From positions 1,054,001-1,118,000 of the forward strand of contig NC_015663.1 in NCBI RefSeq assembly GCF_000215745.1: a DNA stretch of 64,000 bases, written 5' to 3'. This document shows, piece by piece, positions 1-9,933 of this stretch; position 1 is the stretch's first letter, and each line of letters starts with the position of its first letter. This DNA comes from Klebsiella aerogenes KCTC 2190 (GTDB taxonomy: Bacteria; Pseudomonadota; Gammaproteobacteria; Enterobacterales; Enterobacteriaceae). The notes under the pieces were generated by a model, which saw nothing but the letters and a program-made list of their open reading frames with translations, was not told where the DNA came from and ran no database searches. The position numbers and the translations under genes are program-made.

Positions 1-1508
<1,508 letters not shown>

Positions 1509-1516
<8 letters not shown>

Positions 1517-2186
1517 GACTAACCTTCGCTAATTCACTACGCATTTGATCAATAACTTTTTTGTAGTCCGGCTGGCCGAAGATCGCCGAACCCGCGACAA
1601 ACATATCCGCACCGGCGGCGGCAATTTCACCAATATTGCTGGCTTTCACGCCGCCATCGACTTCAAGGCGAATGTCGTAGCCGGATTGATCGATAAGCTG
1701 ACGCACCTGACGCAGTTTTTCAAGGGTGTGCGGAATAAAGGACTGGCCGCCAAAGCCTGGGTTAACCGACATCAGCAGGATCACATCCAGCTTATCCATA
1801 ACATAATCGAGGTAACTTAGCGGTGTCGCCGGGTTGAATACCAGCCCCGCTTTACAGCCATGCTCTTTGATAAGCTGCAGGCTGCGGTCGACGTGTTCAG
1901 AGGCTTCCGGGTGGAAAGTGATAATGCTGGCGCCGGCTTCGGCAAAATCAGGAATGATGCGGTCGACCGGCTTTACCATCAGGTGCACATCGATCGGCGC
2001 GGTAATGCCGTAGTTGCGCAGCGACTTCAGTACCATCGGGCCAATCGTCAGATTCGGCACATAGTGGTTGTCCATGACGTCGAAGTGTACGACATCCGCA
2101 CCCGCCGCCAGTGCCTTAGCGGTATCCTCGCCCAAACGGGCAAAATCAGCCGACAGAATCGAAGGGGCAATCAAATACTGCTTCAT
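1509..2186 (-). CDS. rpe: ribulose-phosphate 3-epimerase
   Basis: TIM-barrel enzyme of 225 aa that interconverts D-ribulose 5-phosphate and D-xylulose 5-phosphate in the pentose phosphate pathway. Family signatures seen are the N-terminal [13 protein letters not shown], the metal-site [18 protein letters not shown], the phosphate-binding [12 protein letters not shown] and EVDGG. I chose the ATG at 2184-2186: the upstream ATG (2190-2192) directly abuts AAGGAG with no spacing, while the second ATG is 6 bases from it and gives the canonical [11 protein letters not shown]-terminus. It lies between dam and gph. Confidence 0.97.
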
Positions 2187-2203
2187 CCGCATCTCCTTGA
2201 AAT

Positions 2204-3031
2204 TTATTTGGTCTTCGGTGGACGGTACAGCGCTAAGAGCTCGTCCACCTTTTTACGCGTACCACCATTGCTGCTGATGCTGCGCCGAACCTTCACAATA
2301 TGCGTTTCCGCCGCGTTTTTATACCACTCCTGCGTCAGCGGCGTGCGGTGGTTTGAGATAAGCACCGGGATCCGCTTTTTCATCAACGATTCCGCCTTTT
2401 TCGCCAGCAGTACCTGCTGATCAAGGTTGAAGCTGTTGGTGTGGTAGGCGGTAAAATTCGCCGTCGCCGTCAGCGGCGCGTACGGCGGATCGCAATAGAC
2501 CACCGCCCGGCTATCGGCGCGCTTCATACACTCTTCATAAGATTCGCAGTAAAACTCGGCGTTCTGCGCCTTGGCGGCGAAGTGATAGAGCTCAGCCTCG
2601 GGGAAATAGGGCTTTTTGTAGCGGCCAAACGGCACGTTGAACTCGCCGCGCAGGTTGTAGCGGCACAGGCCGTTGTAGCCATGACGATTCAGATACAGGA
2701 ACAGCACCGCGCGACGCAGGGGATCCTGACTCTGGTTGAATTCATCACGGTACTGGTAGTAGCGCTCCGCGGCGTTATTTTCCGGCGTAAACATCTCACG
2801 TGCCGCGCTGACGTATTCGTCGGTGCGCAATTTGACGATGTTATACAGACCGATCAGATCGCTATTGATATCCGCGAGAATATAACGAGAAAAGTCGGTA
2901 TTCAGGAATACCGACCCGGCGCCCACGAAGGGCTCAATCAAGCATTCACCTTCCGGCAAATGCTTTTTAATATCGTCAAGCAGGGGGTATTTCCCCCCTG
3001 CCCACTTCAGAAAAGCGCGATTCTTTTTCAT
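2204..3031 (-). CDS. dam: DNA adenine methyltransferase (GATC-specific)
   Basis: Orphan N6-adenine methyltransferase of 275 aa acting on GATC, used in mismatch repair strand discrimination, replication timing and gene regulation. Alpha-type amino-methyltransferase motif order is visible: the AdoMet-binding FVGAGSVF at residues 35-42 and the catalytic DPPY at 181-184. N-terminal [12 protein letters not shown] is the X motif. It is slightly shorter at the C-terminus than the E. coli protein as I remember it. It lies 79 bases downstream of damX and 17 bases upstream of the rpe ATG. No cognate restriction gene is nearby, consistent with the housekeeping solitary enzyme. Confidence 0.97.
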   Translation of the reverse strand: MKKNRAFLKWAGGKYPLLDDIKKHLPEGECLIEPFVGAGSVFLNTDFSRYILADINSDLIGLYNIVKLRTDEYVSAAREMFTPENNAAERYYQYRDEFNQSQDPLRRAVLFLYLNRHGYNGLCRYNLRGEFNVPFGRYKKPYFPEAELYHFAAKAQNAEFYCESYEECMKRADSRAVVYCDPPYAPLTATANFTAYHTNSFNLDQQVLLAKKAESLMKKRIPVLISNHRTPLTQEWYKNAAETHIVKVRRSISSNGGTRKKVDELLALYRPPKTK

Positions 3032-3110
3032 GCTGCCTAACTAATTACACTTTCTCCGGCTGTGGAGAAATCGCTCCGACAGCATCCTGCGCTTAAGACT
3101 ACTCGCGGCA

Positions 3111-4403
3111 TTACTTCAGGTCAGCTTGTACCTGGTGCAGCGGTTTTGCCCATGGATTTTTCGCCTGAACATCCGCAGGGAGCGTGGCGACAGCACGTTT
3201 CGCTTCATCTTTTGAAGCGTAGATGCCGCTAACCAGCACATACCACGGTTGACCGTTGCGAGTCGTCTCATAGACAACATATTTTTCCAGCTTCTCTTTC
3301 TTCGCCCAGTTATTCAGGTTGTTGTAGTTAGAGGAGCTGCTGAGCTGCAACGTATAGTTGCCAGACGGCGCAGACTTCATCGAACCAACATCGCCAGCCG
3401 TTTTGCTGCCAGCCGCTGCGGTCGCCGCAGGCGCGGTGGCCGCCGGGGTGGAGGTCGTTGCGGCAGGCGCAGTCGCGGTAGCCGTTGGCGCGGTTGTCGC
3501 AGCCGGTTTAGTCTGCGCAGTGGCGACAGGCTTGCTGGCGGTAGCCGCCGGCGCGCTCTCTACGCGCTTAGGTTTGGTTTCAACCGGCGCTTTGGCGGTC
3601 GCCTGCGGCTTGCTTTGCGGTTTCGGTTCAATCACCACCTGTTTACGCTCGGCAGGACGCGGCGTGGCGGCCGTCTGGCGTTCGGTCGTTTGACGCGGCG
3701 CGGCGCCATTACGCACCGGCGCAACGGTCGCAGGTTCGGTCGGTAAGGTGGAGTTAGCAACGGCGCTATCCAGTTGACCCTGCTGTTGAGTCAGCGCATT
3801 GTTCAGGTCGCCCTGAACTTCCACACGCTGCTGGCCCTGCGGCTCGGAGGCGGGTTGACCCTGAGTCGGATTAGAGGCGATCGGCGGCAGAGAAACGTCC
3901 TGCGGCTGTTGCTGGTTGGTGTTGCCCGCAGTTTGATCGACCGGCTGCGCAGCATTGTTGTTCTGGTCAGCGGTCATGCTTTGATCGCCTGACAGATTAA
4001 CGCTCTTCTCACCAGAAGCGGATTCATTGGAAGAAGATGGCGATTTCAGCGCCGAACCCACTCCGACAATCAGCAGCAGGAGTACCAGCACCCCGACGCC
4101 CATCATGACATACTGGCGGGAAGCCGGTTTAGCAGGGGCCTTTTTGCGTTTACGCGGGCGGCGTTCAACCTGCTGCTCTTCTTCTGCTTCTTCTTCGGAC
4201 TCGAGGTCCTCTTCGTACTCTTCTTCATCGCGTTCACGACGGGCTTTGTTCGCGCGCGTCGGACGGCCTTCATCGGCCTCAAGATCGAGATCGTCGAAAT
4301 TGATCTGCGGATCGGCGTCACGCTCGGAAGACTGACGGGAACGACCAGCACGACGATCGTTGCGATCGGCTTTCATATCGTCTTCTGGTTTGAAATCATC
4401 CAT
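3111..4403 (-). CDS. damX: cell division protein DamX (SPOR domain)
   Basis: Single-pass inner membrane protein of the divisome; the SPOR domain binds denuded septal peptidoglycan. The 430-aa product has an acidic, charged cytoplasmic region (residues about 1-96), one transmembrane helix at about 97-119, a long low-complexity periplasmic linker rich in Gln, Ala, Pro and Thr (about 130-340), and a C-terminal SPOR domain (about 348-427) beginning near [13 protein letters not shown]. The Ala/Thr-rich stretch around residues 290-330 is a repetitive segment likely to vary in length between strains. It is followed by dam in the same transcription unit. Confidence 0.95.
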   Translation of the reverse strand: MDDFKPEDDMKADRNDRRAGRSRQSSERDADPQINFDDLDLEADEGRPTRANKARRERDEEEYEEDLESEEEAEEEQQVERRPRKRKKAPAKPASRQYVMMGVGVLVLLLLIVGVGSALKSPSSSNESASGEKSVNLSGDQSMTADQNNNAAQPVDQTAGNTNQQQPQDVSLPPIASNPTQGQPASEPQGQQRVEVQGDLNNALTQQQGQLDSAVANSTLPTEPATVAPVRNGAAPRQTTERQTAATPRPAERKQVVIEPKPQSKPQATAKAPVETKPKRVESAPAATASKPVATAQTKPAATTAPTATATAPAATTSTPAATAPAATAAAGSKTAGDVGSMKSAPSGNYTLQLSSSSNYNNLNNWAKKEKLEKYVVYETTRNGQPWYVLVSGIYASKDEAKRAVATLPADVQAKNPWAKPLHQVQADLK

Positions 4404-4487
4404 TTAACACCCCACTAAAAGGCTTATGCTCACGATTATTGCATGTTGCCCGAAATGATAACGCCGCGCGGACGCGGCTAGACCTTC

Positions 4488-5582
4488 TTATTGTTGCGCC
4501 TGCTGAGTATCAGCAATCGCGCCAAGAACTACATCGTGCGACACTCCGCCGCGGACCTCGCTCTTTCCTATAGCGAGCGGTAATACCAGGCGCATTTCGC
4601 CTGCCAGTACCTTTTTATCACGCATCATGTGAGGCAAATACGCTTCTGCAGACATTTCCTGCGGCCCGCGTACCGGCAACCCTGCACGTTGCAACAGCGC
4701 AATCATACGCTGCGTATCCTGCGCGCTAAACTGCCCTAAACGCTCGGACGTATGCGCCGCCATGACCATTCCTGCCGCCACAGCTTCGCCATGTAGCCAG
4801 TTACCGTAGCCCATTTCAGCTTCGATAGCATGGCCAAATGTATGTCCCAGATTCAGTAAAGCACGTAACCCGGTTTCGCGCTCGTCGGCAGCGACAACTT
4901 CGGCTTTTAGCTCACAACAACGGCGAATACAGTACGCCATCGCTGATTCATCCAGCGCCATCAGCGCATCGATGTTGTCTTCAAGCCAGCAGAAGAACTC
5001 GCCGTCGAGGATAATGCCGTACTTAATAACCTCAGCCAGGCCGGAGGAGAGCTCACGCTTCGGCAATGTTTTGAGACAATTAAGGTCGACGACCACGGAA
5101 ACCGGCTGCCAGAAGGCGCCAATCATATTTTTACCGAGGGGATGGTTTACGGCCGTTTTGCCGCCAACCGAAGAGTCCACCTGCGAAAGCAGCGTGGTGG
5201 GAACTTGAATAAAACGTACGCCGCGCTGATAGCTCGCCGCGGCAAAACCGGTTAAATCGCCAACCACGCCGCCGCCGAGCGCCACGAGTGTGGTGTCGCG
5301 GCCATGTGGTTTTTGCAACAGCGCGGTAAATACCGTATCCATCACCGCCAGGCTTTTATACTGCTCGCCATCCGGCAGGATCACGCTGTCGACATTGACA
5401 CCCGCTTGCTCCAGTACGGAGCGAACGGTATCAAGATAAAGCGGCGCCAGCGTTTCATTGGTGACCAGCATAACCTGGTCGCCTGATTTCAGTGGCAGAA
5501 AAGAAGCTGGATCGTTAAACAAACCAGCCGCGATGGTAATCGGGTAACTACGTTCCCCGAGAGTTACAGTCAGCTTCTCCAT
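4488..5582 (-). CDS. aroB: 3-dehydroquinate synthase
   Basis: Second step of the shikimate pathway: converts DAHP to 3-dehydroquinate using catalytic NAD and a divalent metal, in the cytoplasm. The 364-aa product shows the NAD-binding glycine-rich [15 protein letters not shown], the substrate-loop [16 protein letters not shown], and the metal-ligand regions GLAEVIKYG and [13 protein letters not shown]. It is 53 bases downstream of aroK, and the 84-base gap to damX shows no strong terminator. Length agrees with the family (about 362 aa). Confidence 0.97.
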   Translation of the reverse strand: MEKLTVTLGERSYPITIAAGLFNDPASFLPLKSGDQVMLVTNETLAPLYLDTVRSVLEQAGVNVDSVILPDGEQYKSLAVMDTVFTALLQKPHGRDTTLVALGGGVVGDLTGFAAASYQRGVRFIQVPTTLLSQVDSSVGGKTAVNHPLGKNMIGAFWQPVSVVVDLNCLKTLPKRELSSGLAEVIKYGIILDGEFFCWLEDNIDALMALDESAMAYCIRRCCELKAEVVAADERETGLRALLNLGHTFGHAIEAEMGYGNWLHGEAVAAGMVMAAHTSERLGQFSAQDTQRMIALLQRAGLPVRGPQEMSAEAYLPHMMRDKKVLAGEMRLVLPLAIGKSEVRGGVSHDVVLGAIADTQQAQQ

Positions 5583-5635
5583 AACGCGACGTCCACCTCA
5601 GTTGCTTTACTCTGACGCACTTTATTAAGCCAGAA

Positions 5636-6157
5636 TTAGTTGCTTTCCAGCATATGAATAATCTGGTTTGCAACGACTTTCGCGCTTTGATCGTCGGTGC
5701 GGATAGTGACATCGGCGATCTCTTCATACAGTGGATTACGTTCATCTGCCAACGCTTCAAGAACTTCACGTGGCGGCGCATCTACTTGTAATAAAGGACG
5801 CTTTTTATCGCGCTGCGTACGAGCAAGTTGTTTTTCGATCGTTGTTTCCAGGTAGACCACCACGCCGCGGGCGGAGAGACGGTTACGCGTTTCACGGGAT
5901 TTTACTGAGCCGCCGCCAGTGGCGAGTACGATTCCCTGTTTTTCCGTCAACTCATTGATGATTTTTTCTTCACGATCGCGGAAGCCTTCTTCGCCTTCGA
6001 CATCGAAGACCCAGCCGACGTCTGCGCCAGTGCGTTTCTCAATCTCTTGATCAGAATCGTAAAATTCCATGTTGAGCTGTTGGGCTAACTGGCGCCCAAT
6101 AGTGCTTTTGCCGGCACCCATAGGCCCAACCAGAAAGATATTGCGTTTCTCTGCCAT
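5636..6157 (-). CDS. aroK: shikimate kinase I
   Basis: P-loop kinase of 173 aa that phosphorylates shikimate at O3. The Walker A motif GPMGAGKST is at residues 11-19; the shikimate-binding DSDQEIE (D34 region) and GGGSV follow; the lid contains the expected Arg-rich [11 protein letters not shown]. As the first gene of the aroK-aroB-damX-dam-rpe-gph-trpS cluster it is preceded by a 269-base non-coding leader. The AroK rather than AroL assignment rests on the context with aroB. Confidence 0.96.
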   Translation of the reverse strand: MAEKRNIFLVGPMGAGKSTIGRQLAQQLNMEFYDSDQEIEKRTGADVGWVFDVEGEEGFRDREEKIINELTEKQGIVLATGGGSVKSRETRNRLSARGVVVYLETTIEKQLARTQRDKKRPLLQVDAPPREVLEALADERNPLYEEIADVTIRTDDQSAKVVANQIIHMLESN

Positions 6158-6426
6158 TTTTTCGGTACTACTAAGACTATTCGTTAATGATAAACCCGCT
6201 TCGCAGACACCCAGCGCAGCAGGACATGAACTGAAACCTCATATGCAATAGAGCGAGAGTCAGACTAAAAATTATCTCAATACTCCGGCTGGTTTGGCAA
6301 CAGAATAAAATCGCCGGACATAAAGGGAGGATTGATGTCGTACCCGACTCTCAAATCGGTACCCCTTGTATGCTAAATCCGTCCCCGCGTCAAACACCTG
6401 AAACGTGTTTAGCATGAAAAACCCGC
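6158..6426 (-). promoter_or_regulatory. aroK leader / hofQ-aroK intergenic region with nested inverted repeats
   Basis: Non-coding region between the end of hofQ and the aroK start, expected to hold the aroK operon promoter(s). An 8-base inverted repeat ATGCTAAA (6370-6377) / TTTAGCAT (6408-6415) encloses a second one, AAACAC (6392-6397) / GTGTTT (6405-6410). The right arms overlap, so the two hairpins cannot both form. This could be the hofQ terminator or a leader structure. I could not place -35/-10 boxes with confidence. Confidence 0.45.
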
Positions 6427-7668
6427 TTAATGTACTGCCAGAATACGCGGCGTGATGAAGACAACCAGTTCACGTCGTTCATTATCTTTACCATCATGGC
6501 GAAACAGCTGCCCGAGCAAGGGGATTTCGCCAAGCAACGGCACGCTGTCGCGCGCCGACTTATTCTTTTGCGAAAAAATACCGCCCAGCGCCAGGGTCTC
6601 GCCGCTTTTCACCTCGACTAAGGTTTCAATTTCTTGCTTATCAATTGCCAACGCTTCGCCATTCTCCTGCTGCAGTACCTGGCCTGGCGTATTTTCGCTA
6701 ATGCGCAGCTTCAGGCGAACGCGATCCTGCTGTAGCACCGTCGGCGTCACTTCCATCCCCAGGACCGCCTCTTTAAACTCGACCGAGGTGGCGCCGCTTT
6801 CTCCGCTGGAGACCTGATAGGGGATTTCGCTGCCCTGTTTGATACTAGCGGGTTGCATATGCGACGCCAGCAGGCGCGGGCTGGCGATGATGTCCACCTG
6901 CTGCTTTTGCTCCAGCGCGGAAAGCTCCAGCTCCAGTAATCGCCCGTTGATCCGGCCGATATTAAAGCCGCCGCGGGTGGTTGCGTCTGACACCGCCAGA
7001 TTGCTGCTCAGATTAGTAATTTTCCCCATCCCCGGCGTACTGCTGGCCTCCGCCAGGCTCCACTTCACGCCAAGCTCACGCAGGCTGGTCGCGCTCATTG
7101 ACACAATGTGCGCCGCCAGTTCCACCTGCCCGACCGGCAGATCCATCTCTTCAGCCCACGCCTTCAGCGCCGGCAAATGACGATCGTCGTCGCGGATTAG
7201 CAGACGATTAGTACGCCGATCGACAGTCATCGTGCCGCGGGCGCTCAACAGCTTGCCCCCGGACTTCGCCAGTTCGTCTGCGTCAGCATAGCGCAGCGGG
7301 ATACTGTGGTTACGTAATGGCAGATTCTGCCAGCGTCTGGCCTGCTCGGCTTCCTGCTGCGCCCGTTTTGCTTGCTGCCACGCCTGTGTATGGATGTACA
7401 ACACCGTGCCCTGCCGGGCCATTGTCAGCCCGGCGCTATCGACAACCGACTGGAGCGCCTGTCGCCAGGGAACGCTGTTTAAGTGGAGCGACAATGTACC
7501 ACTGACCTCCGGCGCCACGATTACATTAAGATTTTGCATTTCCGCCAGGCTTTGCAGTACCTGGACCACTGGTACATCATCAACCACCAGCGACACCGGC
7601 GGTTCTTTTTTCGTCGCCGCGGCCAGCAACGGCAGCAGCAGAAGTAGCAGGCTTATCCTTCGCATCAT
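6427..7668 (-). CDS. hofQ: DNA uptake porin (secretin) HofQ
   Basis: Outer membrane secretin, the PilQ/ComE homologue, thought to form the channel for uptake of DNA used as a nutrient. The product (413 aa from the chosen start) has a signal peptide (residues about 1-19, MMRRISLLLLLLPLLAAA), an AMIN/STN-like N-terminal part, and the secretin core with EVTPTV, SGETLALGGI and VPLLGEIPLLGQLF near the C-terminus. Start 7668 (or 7665, adjacent ATGs) is preceded by AAGGGAAG at a good distance; a longer upstream frame lacks a signal peptide. The start lies inside the 3' end of hofP (89-base overlap). Last gene of hofMNOPQ. Confidence 0.93.
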   Translation of the reverse strand: MMRRISLLLLLLPLLAAATKKEPPVSLVVDDVPVVQVLQSLAEMQNLNVIVAPEVSGTLSLHLNSVPWRQALQSVVDSAGLTMARQGTVLYIHTQAWQQAKRAQQEAEQARRWQNLPLRNHSIPLRYADADELAKSGGKLLSARGTMTVDRRTNRLLIRDDDRHLPALKAWAEEMDLPVGQVELAAHIVSMSATSLRELGVKWSLAEASSTPGMGKITNLSSNLAVSDATTRGGFNIGRINGRLLELELSALEQKQQVDIIASPRLLASHMQPASIKQGSEIPYQVSSGESGATSVEFKEAVLGMEVTPTVLQQDRVRLKLRISENTPGQVLQQENGEALAIDKQEIETLVEVKSGETLALGGIFSQKNKSARDSVPLLGEIPLLGQLFRHDGKDNERRELVVFITPRILAVH

Positions 7669-7981
7669 GTTGGCTTCCCTTACGTGACCAGACCCAGCGT
7701 GCGGGTTCACACCCGGCACTGGCCTCCAGAGTTAATGTTTCTGCCGTTAGCTGTCGAATTCGCCAGCCGCCGGGCAAAACGTCGTTGCGTCGTACACGCC
7801 GCCACTGACCGGTGTGATCCTGAATAAGAGCCAGCCACAGCGCCGGGTGGCCAGTTCCGCCGCCGTAGCGCCACTGTGTCAGTGGCGTGGTCTGGCAGCG
7901 ATCCTCGACGGGTAAAAAAGGATCCCGCGCCCCTGTCAGCAGAGGACAAACCAACAGCAGCATGTATCCTTTATGTTTCAT
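7580..7981 (-). CDS. hofP: HofP, PilP-like DNA utilisation protein
   Basis: Small exported protein (133 aa) of the Hof/Com DNA-utilisation system, PilP-like partner of the secretin HofQ. The sequence starts MKHKGYMLLLVCPLLTGARDPF: a short hydrophobic signal followed by the RDPF motif that marks the mature N-terminus in PilP-like proteins. WRRVRRNDVLPGGW and the Cys pair (C27 and the ASAGCEP cysteine) resemble E. coli HofP. The start at 7981 is chosen for its signal peptide; it overlaps hofO by 11 bases. The C-terminal third is low complexity and overlaps hofQ. Confidence 0.88.
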   Translation of the reverse strand: MKHKGYMLLLVCPLLTGARDPFLPVEDRCQTTPLTQWRYGGGTGHPALWLALIQDHTGQWRRVRRNDVLPGGWRIRQLTAETLTLEASAGCEPARWVWSRKGSQHDAKDKPATSAAAVAGRGDEKRTAGVAGG

Positions 7982-8408
7982 CGTCCCTCTCCAGCTGCAG
8001 CGACAACTGCAACGCTCCTTTTTCGGCATTCAATGAAAAAGCGCCAGGATGTACCCCGCAATCGGCAAGCCAGGCAAACAGCGGCGGCACCGCCTGCCAG
8101 TCAACCACAGCAAGCATTTCGCCACCGCGCCCCCTCGGTTGCCAGGCCTGTAAGGCGACGCCGGCGACAGGCGGCTCCAGCGGCGAAAAACGCCGGGTAG
8201 TCCAACTATGGACTACCCGTTGCTGCAGCGTGGCGCGCAGCGGCAATATTCGCCGCCATTGCGCCTGTAGCGGCACATTCGCGGGCGGTGAAACGCTGAC
8301 AGCAGCAAGCGAAAACGCCAGACACATTGCCGCAGCCAACACTGCACCGCAGAGTAACGTCAACGACCACCCACGCAGCGCCAGCAGGCGTTCAATCGCT
8401 ACCCGCAT
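7971..8408 (-). CDS. hofO: HofO, PilO-like DNA utilisation protein
   Basis: Inner membrane PilO-like component of the DNA-utilisation system. From the chosen start MRVAIERLLALRGW (145 aa) there is a single transmembrane segment at about residues 14-36 and a periplasmic domain ending in LSLQLERDDET, similar to the LQLETPHEG end of E. coli HofO as I remember it. An in-frame start 18 codons upstream would place a charged tail before the membrane helix and lie deep within hofN, so I prefer 8408, which overlaps hofN by 17 bases. Overall conservation of this family is low; position in the operon is the main support. Confidence 0.85.
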   Translation of the reverse strand: MRVAIERLLALRGWSLTLLCGAVLAAAMCLAFSLAAVSVSPPANVPLQAQWRRILPLRATLQQRVVHSWTTRRFSPLEPPVAGVALQAWQPRGRGGEMLAVVDWQAVPPLFAWLADCGVHPGAFSLNAEKGALQLSLQLERDDET

Positions 8409-8931
8409 CGGTGGTTTCTCCTGCAAGGAAAAAGCTGAATGACCAGCGCCCCTGTGCATCACGCCGCGTCGCCCCTGGCGTAACCGGTTGAAAATCCTCC
8501 AGCTTGCTGAGCGCTTTTTCCAGCGCCGCCACCGCCTTGAGGTTCAGCGCCAGGCCGTTGAGGGTGATTCCCTGCGGCTGGTAGTCCAGCCTGGTCAGCC
8601 ACAGCGGCTCCGGCAATAGTGCAGCCAGCGATAACAGTCGCGGCTGCCAGGCATGCGTCGCCGCCCTCCGCTGCGCTCGCCGTGCCTGCCGCTCACCGCG
8701 CTGTATTTCCTCACGCATCTCCCGCTCGCGTTGCAACAGCGCGGAATAAAGCAGATTGTCGGCCTGGGTGCGCATTACCTGCTGCGTCACATCCATCTGA
8801 CGTAACGTGCGCGTCGCTATCGTCAGGGTGGCGATGCTTAGCGCCATCGCCGCCGCCAGCAGCCCGCCCAAGCGCAAGCATTGCCGCCGTCGCGTCTCGC
8901 GCCACGGCAGAAGATTAATCTGCTGCGCCAT
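8392..8931 (-). CDS. hofN: HofN, PilN-like DNA utilisation protein
   Basis: Inner membrane PilN-like protein (179 aa). The N-terminus MAQQINLLPWRETRRRQ is the conserved PilN signature (INLLPWRE), a cytoplasmic peptide that in other systems binds the actin-like PilM. One transmembrane helix follows at about residues 21-42, then a heptad-like charged region (about 50-95) and a periplasmic domain with the PLWLTRLDYQPQGITLNG segment typical of PilN. It starts 2 bases after the hofM stop and overlaps hofO. Confidence 0.93.
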   Translation of the reverse strand: MAQQINLLPWRETRRRQCLRLGGLLAAAMALSIATLTIATRTLRQMDVTQQVMRTQADNLLYSALLQREREMREEIQRGERQARRAQRRAATHAWQPRLLSLAALLPEPLWLTRLDYQPQGITLNGLALNLKAVAALEKALSKLEDFQPVTPGATRRDAQGRWSFSFFLAGETTDAGSD

Positions 8932-8933
8932 AG

Positions 8934-9719
8934 TTATTTACCTCCCAGCGCCAAACCAAGCGCGATAGCAAAGCGATCGCCGCAGGCGGGAAGCGGCGGC
9001 TGCAGGCGGTGGATCACGCTCCAGCAATCAAAGCTATTTTCCGCCAACGGCAGGCTGCTACAGAGCTGGAACTGTTCATCATTGAGGCGCGAGGTTAAGT
9101 GCGAGAAAGAGGGGGCTTCAGCGCAAGGACAATAGCCCCAGCGCTCCTGGGTCGCCCATAACCACTGCGCGTCCCCCTGCCAGACCAGGCCCTGAGTCGC
9201 GTCAGTAAGCCAGGGAAAAAAAGAAGTGAGAGCAGCCGCATCCGGTACGATAGCCGCCAGGCGCAGCTTAAGCCTCCGCGCCAGCTGACGCAGGGCGTCG
9301 ATATCCAAACGCTGAGCCGCCGTCGCCTGCCAGCCATCGTTTGCCGCGCGGGCGGCGTAATCGATACACAGCGAAGAGGCAGGCATTTCCAGCTGACGCG
9401 CCATCGTGCCCGCTATCCATGTCGCTCTTTCGCTTTCCCGCAGCGACACCTGTGGCGCGGGCAACTGCTTTTGCAGCGTACGGCTGGCAGGAAGCGCAAT
9501 GCACACCTGATGCTGTAACGGCAGCTCGCGGCGCCATGCACGTAACCGCTTCACCACCTCATTGATGTCAACGATGCTGCCCTGCACCACCAGGCCGGGC
9601 GGCAGCGGAATTCGCCACCAGCGACGCAAAGCCCAGCGCCCGCGTTCGTACAACAGCGCCACGATGGCGACGCTATCCTGTTGAATATGAATTCCTATAC
9701 GCCAATTTCTGAAAGTCAT
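8934..9719 (-). CDS. hofM: HofM, PilM-like actin-fold protein
   Basis: First gene of hofMNOPQ (261 aa), the PilM/ComA homologue, a cytoplasmic protein of actin-like fold that anchors PilN. Recognisable features are the N-terminal IGIHIQQDSVAIVAL, IALPASRTLQKQ, TWIAGTMARQLEMP and the C-terminal RFAIALGLALGGK, similar to E. coli HofM. An AAGGAG ribosome-binding site precedes the ATG. The gene is divergent from mrcA across 214 bases. In gamma-proteobacteria this operon is typically Sxy/CRP-controlled, but I could not identify a convincing site at a workable position. Confidence 0.92.
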   Translation of the reverse strand: MTFRNWRIGIHIQQDSVAIVALLYERGRWALRRWWRIPLPPGLVVQGSIVDINEVVKRLRAWRRELPLQHQVCIALPASRTLQKQLPAPQVSLRESERATWIAGTMARQLEMPASSLCIDYAARAANDGWQATAAQRLDIDALRQLARRLKLRLAAIVPDAAALTSFFPWLTDATQGLVWQGDAQWLWATQERWGYCPCAEAPSFSHLTSRLNDEQFQLCSSLPLAENSFDCWSVIHRLQPPLPACGDRFAIALGLALGGK

Positions 9720-9933
9720 GCTTAGATCTCCTTATCCGCGATTGCGATTCAAGGAGCAGCCTGGATATACCATGTGGCGAAATGGGGGCTTTTAGCGTCG
9801 ATCGACACGCCGTCCGGAAAGCATAGCGCCAGCAAGCCGCCCCGTGGGGGTATATCAATGCTCCTGGCTTGCCTTTATACTACCGCGCGTTTGTTTATAA
9901 ACTGCCCAAATAAAACTAAATGGGAATTCTCCG
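9720..9933. promoter_or_regulatory. hofM-mrcA divergent promoter region
   Basis: Non-coding 214-base spacer between divergent hofM and mrcA, expected to hold both promoters. Near the mrcA side it becomes AT-rich (about 9880-9925: repeated T and A runs), suitable for an mrcA promoter and leader. No clear operator was recognised. Confidence 0.5.

Noticed and set aside
3249..3746. Arg/Gly-rich open frame antisense to damX.
   Set aside because: Produced by reverse reading of the Ala/Thr/Pro-rich linker codons of damX; no independent support.
9743..9758. TGCGATTCAAGGAGCA fits a CRP-S (Sxy-dependent) site, TGCGA-N6-TCGCA, upstream of hofM.
   Set aside because: It lies only about 24-39 bases from the hofM start codon, so activation from it would place the transcript start inside the gene; only one half matches well.
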